DNA of 64,000 nucleotides. Origin: Catonia carolina (lineage: Eukaryota; Arthropoda; Insecta; Hemiptera; Achilidae). A program made the translations under genes and the position numbers. Below, one piece after another: positions 1-64,000 of the stretch. The stretch lies in assembly GCA_035578175.1 (NCBI GenBank), contig JAQMRL010000006.1:20619506-20683505 (forward strand), in the 5' to 3' direction. Below the pieces are notes generated by a model. It made no database searches. It was given only the letters and a program-made list of their open reading frames with translations, and was not told the origin of the DNA. Numbering within the stretch: position 1 is the stretch's first letter; every line of letters begins with the position of its first letter.

Positions 1-559
1 AGCCCATAGGAAACAACCACTATAGAACATGAAAACCATAAAAATAAAAGTTGTTGACCAAATACATCAGTAGTACAGCAAGCAAGAACATATTGTATGG
101 TAATAGGATCCAAAGGTGTAACGATCACAGATCTAGTTTTTCTTATTAATACATACGAGATATGACAATTAAAAAAAAGACTGTTGTGAAAAGTGATTTA
201 ATGCAAAAAAAATCCTATCATGAGTCTGATGTCTCATGGCTGGTGGCAATTTTTAAAAAAGCTTACCTTTGACTTATGGTAAAAATCAATAGTGATTATT
301 GAATCTACTCTTTAAGAGGAATATCGAATGACACTATTTTTGTTTTCAACTTTGATTTCTTTACTTCCGGTTTTGGACCATTTCCGATCAAAACCGGAAC
401 TTCAAACCCAATACATGGCCCACAAACTTTTAGCGTAGATTACGAATCCAAAAACCATTTATTGCTATCTCTTGTAGTTTCTGACATCTGGGTGTGACGG
501 ACAGACAGATGGACATAGGAAAATGATAGTTGACAAAATATTAAAAAATGTCACCAATT
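1..559. other. Intron, no exon or clear repeat recognised
   Basis: AT-rich sequence inside the host gene's next intron. A motif near 495-515 (gacggacagacagatggac) looks like a decayed repeat. I searched the minus strand for the missing FERM C-lobe and found nothing convincing. Confidence 0.4.
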
Positions 560-1120
560 ACAACTAACTTTTGTCCCAATATACTCTCTTCCCCTATCTA
601 TACACCACTGTATACAAGCTTTCCATTGTTCAAAGCAATGCTGTAGCTCATTAGTTGTCATGCTCTTCAACAACTCTGCCGTTTTTGCTTTTACCTGTTC
701 TACACACTGAAAATGTTTTCCTTTCAATGTTTTTTTCTTTTGGGAACAGGCAGGAGTAAGATGGAGTAAGATCTGGTGAGAACATAGGATGGTTGAGTAC
801 AGGAATGTACTTGTCTGCTAACAACTGCTTCACAGATAGGGCACTGGAACAGGTATTTTTTTTTTTTTTTTTTGTTTAACGTCCGACTGTTTTGCAAATT
901 GCTGCTAATGCAGACGGTGAAGGATGAAATGAATTTTTTGTAACGTATGAAAAAATGCCATGCCCGAGTGGGATTCGAACCCAAGACCGCGTGATGAGAG
1001 GCGAGCACGTTACCAACATCGCCAACGCGGCTGGCGAACAGGTGTGTCTTGGTGCAAAATTCATGAGTTGTTCTTCCATAAAGCTGATCTTTTCTTCCAC
1101 ATTTTTTCCCTTAGCCTAAT
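560..1120 (-). pseudogene. Mariner/Tc1-type transposase fragment split by a SINE
   Basis: Minus-strand translation of about 651-833 reads KQLLADKYIPVLNHPMFSPD, then LTPSYSCLFPKEKN, a degraded form of the transposase segment around the third catalytic Asp (normally SPDLxPCDFFLFPKxK). The diagnostic CDF has become SYS, so the enzyme would be dead. Related sequence continues beyond the SINE at 855-1035 as FMEEQLMNF. No intact terminal repeats were found. Confidence 0.6.
855..1035 (-). mobile_element. tRNA-derived SINE (family S3), copy 1
   Basis: 181 bp on the minus strand, flanked by the 8-bp target duplication GAACAGGT at 847-854 and 1036-1043. The head has a tRNA-like B box (GGTTCGAATCCCACTCGGGC in sense orientation). 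The body includes GTCGGACGTTAAAC and ends in an A-tail, seen here as a T run at 857-872. It lies inside a mariner fragment. Copies 2 and 3 are at 6993-7184 and 60980-61105. Confidence 0.88.
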
Positions 1121-1653
1121 TAGTACTTCTTTGTAGGTTTTCTAATTAACAATTTACCTATTCAGTTATGATGACACCCTTGATAAAAAAAACAAAAAAA
1201 AAACAGTTACCTAAAGGTCAACCGGGACGTTTATCATCTTTGACCTCTTTTAACTTTCAGAAAATCGTCTGTGCCAATAATGAAAAACTCATGCATACGG
1301 CATGGTATTGTCACCAAAAACCTTTTTCATAATCTGAAAACATTCGCTGGTGATTTTTAAAAATTTGACAAGGAATTTGAGGTTAATCCACTGCTATAGT
1401 CAACCATAATCACGGTGCTACACCACAATAGTGTCATCTACAACCAAGACTCAAAAGCAAACAAAACAGACAGAAAGGCGAAACAATTGCTCTGGAAAAA
1501 TCAAGGTCAACTACATTCCCATACTAACCTCGCTCTTTGTGACTAATCTGTCTCATTATTTAACTATCATATTTCGTAATAACATTTTTAGGGCTTGTGA
1601 CAAATTACAATAGATGATTAATTAACGTGATGAAATTAATTAATAATGAATTA

Positions 1654-59914
<58,261 letters not shown>

Positions 59915-60181
59915 CTATAACATAAAAAAAAAATACCAAAATGATTAATACACTGTCAATGTAATTAGTTTGCAATTATTTGGTACCAGAATGGGTTTCT
60001 TAAACCCACTACAAATATAATGCAAAGTATTTGTTATAATGTAACCAGTAGTTTATCAACATGGGGTCATGTACACCGCAGTGGGTCTCTGAAAATCTAC
60101 AGATTCCCATGAGTTTATACATAAGCCAATTCCTGATTTTATTTACCCTAATAAAACACTATTGTAAAGAGTATTTTCATA

Positions 60182-60425
60182 CGAGGCGTGGCTATTAAAT
60201 AACGAGACTGACGTTGTAAAAATTTTTTATTTTATTTTGTACATAATCACTTATTGTCACCTTCATTAAACACTCCTTCTCTGTCCCTACAATGCTCCAT
60301 GCGAATTTTCCATTGTTGGAAACAGTGCTGGAAGTCATCTTCTGTCAGCTCCTTCAGGATATGTGCCGCTTTCTCTTTTACAGTTTTTACAGTTCACAGG
60401 GTTTACCTTTTACAGTGTTTTATAG
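60182..60425 (-). pseudogene. Mariner 3' end fragment
   Basis: The terminal repeat 'cgaggcgtggctattaaata' next to TA is followed by a minus-strand transposase C-terminus: HILKELTEDDFQHCFQQWKI, then RMEHCRDREGVFNEGDNK stop. Rest missing. Confidence 0.85.
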
Positions 60426-60512
60426 TTTACAATTTATTGAAGAGGAAAATATAGCATGTCCTAATTACTTTGCACAGTATAGTAAGATTTGTATTTTATT
60501 AAAACGTAGGAA

Positions 60513-60907
60513 TCTGCCCATAACAGAGAGGTGGAGTGTCAAATTATTTACACTCAATCTGTTCGTTGCAGGGCTAAAATAAATAGTTCTTTTTCTTATC
60601 ACATAGTCAGCCAATTAAATGACTGAATCATTTAGGAACAGAAGAGGTAGAGGTGTAAAAGACACTAATCAGAGTTATCTCCTCTGAAAGTAATGAATTT
60701 AATTGTACAGCCAGACCCTGTGGTGAATGAAGTGAAGGTGTCATTTACAGAGTGGAAAATATGTGCTTTTCAGAGGGCCCGGCATGCTGATACGCGTACT
60801 TTTCCACTCAGTGAGGAAGACAATTGTAAACCACCTCACTCCTCGTTTTACTTAGTAAAACCTCTAGAGGTTCAAACCAGCCTTTCGGCTGTTGACTTAA
60901 ACAACAC
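60513..60907 (+). mobile_element. SINE-like (AAC)n-tailed retroelement (family A), copy 9
   Basis: 395 bp, flanked by AACGTAGGAA (60503-60512, 60908-60917). Starts 'tctgcccataacagagaggt' and ends 'gacttaaacaacac'. Confidence 0.93.
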
Positions 60908-60979
60908 AACGTAGGAAATAAAAAATGGTTATAATTTTTTAAACTAATAATAACAATTCCTCAGGGGATAAATACAATA

Positions 60980-61105
60980 TTGTTGTTTTTGTTTTTTTTT
61001 GTTTAACGTCCGACTGTTCTGCAATTACTGCTAATGCAGACGGTGAAGGATGAAATGATTTTTGTAACGTATGAAAATATGCCGTGCCCGAGTGGGATTC
61101 GAACC
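60980..61105 (-). mobile_element. tRNA-derived SINE (family S3), 5'-truncated copy 3
   Basis: 126 bp, flanked by the 13-bp duplication GATAAATACAATA (60967-60979, 61106-61118). Truncation falls inside the tRNA B box, as expected for incomplete reverse transcription. Confidence 0.92.
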
Positions 61106-61118
61106 GATAAATACAATA

Positions 61119-62478
61119 AAAATGTTAATACAATAGCAGGTGAAAAGTATATTATTAAGTTGGGCCATGAAACAAAATAATAACGAACACGAAAACTCTT
61201 AAATAATCTGCTTTGAAATATTATATTGAATAATAAATATTTAATTTTTAAACGAAAACAGGAAATTAAAATGAGAAGCATCTAGAATATTGATGGGGGA
61301 AATCAAAAATAACGCTATTAAATGAACAGTAAGTTTAAGAATCTGAAGAATACAGAAGGGATGTGCTGTAATAAGAAGGTAGGAAACAAAGAATGTTAAG
61401 GGGTGGGTGGAAAAAGAAAAGAAAATGAATGAGAGGAAGTTTAGGGGGAAACAGAAGAAATTTAAGGGAAGAGTGGAAAAAGAAATTGCATGTGTTGCAG
61501 TAGGGTAGGTTAGGTTAGGTTGGCACTACGGCGTCAGCGGTATGATGCTTTTGAATCAATACAATACAATACGGATACGAGGGAGATGCTAAAGAACGAT
61601 TATGACATCATAAAAAAAAAATGGATAATATAAAATGAAAAATTTACAAAAAAAAATTGAAGTACAAGTTGGATGCAAACAAAAAGTATAAGGAAAGATA
61701 TAATAAAAAGGAAGAAAAAATCACAAGTGTTTGTGTTTAAATATTGCAGAAGAGTAGCAGCTGATCACAACACAGTTCACTGACATGTACGTAACGTAAA
61801 GAAGGGAGAGAAGTTGATGGCCAGAGGGGTTGTGTAAAAAAAAGGCACAAGGGTAGTTGGAAAGGAGGGAGAAGGTATTCGGTAGAGTAAGTGGGTGGAA
61901 AGAGGTGGAAACTGTGGTACAATGGCCTCCTTGACAATGACTCATTAACTGAACAGCGAATGAGTAAGCAAGAGATATCAATCATAAAAATATTACTTTT
62001 TCGACTCAACTTGAAGACAATAAAAAAAATAAACTACCGAAAAATATTTAAGATAACGAATGATTATTCAAAAAACTAACAATACATTTAAAGATAAACA
62101 ACGTATAAAAAAATCTTACCCTAATCCTTCAAAAAATTAATTAACTTACAATAAATATTGCTTCATAATGATACGAACAAGTTATATCTATCTCTACACT
62201 GGACCAAAACAAACCTTTTTTCAACCCCTACGGCTGTCTGCTTCAATACACCCTTCTTCCGATTGATCTTTTTTTTTACGATATCGTGTATCTCAAATGT
62301 ACATAACACATGAAGTATGTTATATTAATCTTTTAGAGAGACATTTAATTTTAAAAATCCTCTTTATTAAATCATAAGTTAGATAATTTGTTTTATAAAA
62401 TCAGAAACCGGAATGATGATAAAATTAATAATAATATAAATATTGCTGAAAGTTCTTGAAAAAAATGTTAATTCGTCA
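61119..62478. other. Unassigned sequence, with short TTAGG run
   Basis: Purine-rich on the plus strand from about 61340 to 61500. At 61502-61522 there are three to four imperfect units of the insect telomere repeat (ggttaggttaggttgg). Minus frames 61721-62009 have no motif. No upstream Plekhh1 exon identified. Confidence 0.45.
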
Positions 62479-62537
62479 TTAGCCGACTAGCTCAGTCGAT
62501 AATACTAGCTCGTCTGCTAAACCGGAAGTCAACAGAC
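62479..62537 (+). repeat. tRNA-like sequence, probable SINE head or tRNA relic
   Basis: 'gccgactagctcagtcgata' resembles a tRNA D-arm and A box (GCTCAGTCGGTAGAGC), and 'cgtctgctaaaccggaagtc' an anticodon arm, but the T-arm is interrupted by the TTAA element. Not a functional tRNA. Confidence 0.5.
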
Positions 62538-62541
62538 TTAA

Positions 62542-63233
62542 GAGGGTAGTCAACTCAAGAAGATGATTTTTTTTTAAATTTCGATGGTTTTTTGCATTTA
62601 ATTTAAGTTTAAAATTTTCTGAATCACAACATTTGTTTACTTTGTACAATTATAAAAACATCTGTTTAAAATAAAGCTCACTAGCAAGGCGAGTGAAATT
62701 ATTCCTTCAACTTTTAAGTTTTCCGGGAATGTGGTTTTTACATGATTGTACATTCTTGGGAATTAAATATTTTGGTTAGTATTGGAGATATTTGGATGAT
62801 GTTTTTTTTAAAATGTTCATAATTTCTTGCTCTATTATCTGTGGAATAATTATTACAAAAACCTTAATAGGGATTTAGTTAAAAAAATAATTTGTGAATA
62901 CGTAAAATAAATGTTTTTTGAAAATATGGTTTTTCTTCAATAAATTTCTTGTAAGAAAAAATACATACAAGCGCATACAACAGATAATAGACAGCAGTTT
63001 TCTGTATTTTGTAGCATAAAAATCATGTTGATATCTTTCTTGGTTCCTGAGGTATTTGATTCCCCGCAAAAGCCCGCTTTTCCAACCTCATCCTTATATT
63101 ATGGGCTGTAATTAAGTTTTTAGCTTGGTTCAAATGGTAGATCATTACTAGTAAATTACTCTCTTATTTAAAATAAATAATGATAAATTATAGCCAGAAG
63201 TTTTGATTTTCATTATCTGGGTTGACTACTCCC
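62542..63233. mobile_element. 692-bp MITE with TTAA target site
   Basis: Flanked by TTAA (62538-62541, 63234-63237). Inverted ends 'gagggtagtcaactcaagaa' and, read inward, 'gggagtagtcaacccagata'. TTAA targets are used by piggyBac and Kolobok elements; no transposase is present to choose between them. Confidence 0.82.
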
Positions 63234-63267
63234 TTAAAGTAAAACACGGTTGTTCTGTACTAACTGT

Positions 63268-63453
63268 AGACTCTTTACATACACACCGGCACGCCGGGCC
63301 GGTTTGCGGCCGTAGTCAACCATACTGGCAGCCGACAATCGAGTAGTCTAGTCGCAAATCCCGGCTGCAAACCAGGCCGATTCAGTGTGTAAAGCAACAT
63401 TGACGCCAATGCTCGACTACACAGCCGGCATGCCGATGTGTGTGTAAGAAGTC
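63268..63453. mobile_element. GC-rich 186-bp MITE-like element
   Basis: Inverted ends of about 28 bp: 'agactctttacatacacacc' then 'ggcacgccgg', against the right end read inward 'agacttcttacacacacatc' then 'ggcatgccgg'. Interior is GC-rich, unlike the surrounding DNA. Clear target duplication not identified. Confidence 0.72.
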
Positions 63454-64000
63454 TAATCCTATAAACCATATCGGTTGATGAGAAGTTTATTCCGACGTAA
63501 AATGAACTCTACAACTTTCTATATCTAGCAATCTACGCCTGCAATTTGTACGTTCTATATCCCATACACTTTATTTTATAATAAAGTCGGGTACAAAAGT
63601 AAACAACAATACAACTAGGACATTTATAATAAATACTAACAGAATTTTTTTATATAAAGCATAAAAATGTATTTTAAAATACTTAAAAATCATTGGAGCC
63701 CATTCATAAAAAGTTATTTGTTATTTTTTTGCTTCGTTTTTAGAATTTTAGTTTTAAAATTTTCCAAATACAGTATTTATCGGATACAGTGAACTCCAAA
63801 GGATCGGGTAATTCCGGCCACTGTAAGCGATAGACATAGTAACCGATGGCCTTTTTTTGTAGCAAAGGTTCAGTTTACGTTCACGTTGTTTGCCCGTTGC
63901 AAAGTAAACCACTTTAAAAGAGCTTCTTCTATGTTTTTTTTTGTTGATGAAGTCACAGTTTCTTTGATTTCTCTTTACCTTCATCAAAACTATTCTGAGG
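63454..64000. other. Unassigned end of window, possible pogo-like end
   Basis: 'cagtgaactccaaaggatcg' then 'ggtaattccggccactgtaa' from 63788 resembles the left repeat of a Tigger element running off the window. Minus frame 63754-63987 overlaps it and is not called as a host exon. Confidence 0.35.

Noticed and set aside
61721..62009. Two overlapping minus-strand frames of 86 and 90 codons, considered as an upstream Plekhh1 exon
   Set aside because: No coiled-coil heptads, no family motif and no suitable donor in phase with exon 1.

Overview
The window is AT-rich, intron-rich eukaryotic nuclear DNA from an arthropod, most likely an insect. The evidence is Tc1/mariner, Tigger/pogo, Penelope and non-LTR fragments, tRNA-derived SINEs, a short TTAGG run and GT-AG introns. 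The repeat mix would suit a large-genome hemipteran, but that is a guess from general knowledge and not a match to a named species. There is no prokaryotic gene structure, CRISPR array or operon.

One host gene spans almost the whole window on the minus strand. I recovered 19 coding exons between 59914 and 1666. They add up to 3240 nt (1080 codons), every intron has AG/GT ends, and the phases fit without a break. The order is coiled coil, Ser-rich acidic linker, PH domain 1, PH domain 2, MyTH4 domain and FERM domain. This is the architecture of PLEKHH1/2 and nematode MAX-1. The start codon and N-terminus lie upstream of 59914 and were not found. The last exon seen (1666-1795) stops inside FERM, so the C-terminus lies outside the window. 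Two in-frame isoform options can be read directly: a 96-nt phase 1-1 cassette exon (43385-43480) and a second donor 24 nt downstream of exon 13.

The introns are built largely from transposons, often nested. (1) At least eight copies, and several decayed ones, of a ~0.9-kb family have 13-bp subterminal inverted repeats, a (CA)n tract and a terminal hairpin, which resembles Helentron-type non-autonomous elements. (2) About ten copies of a ~390-bp SINE-like retroelement carry an (AAC)n tail and 7-14-bp target duplications. (3) Four further SINE families have tRNA-like heads. (4) At least six mariner/Tc1-like relics are present, two of them intact-ended internal-deletion derivatives nested in other repeats. 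(5) There are Tigger/pogo relics. (6) A Penelope-like element forms a palindrome with two 1313-bp arms. (7) There are fold-back or MITE-like elements at 30934-31944, 39178-39381, 62542-63233 and 63268-63453. (8) Non-LTR retrotransposon C-terminal fragments are scattered through the introns.

The most unusual features are the near-identical Penelope palindrome 27 bp upstream of an exon acceptor, the Helentron-like family with 57-bp and ~110-bp direct duplications around nested copies, and several exons whose splice sites sit within 10-50 bp of transposon ends.
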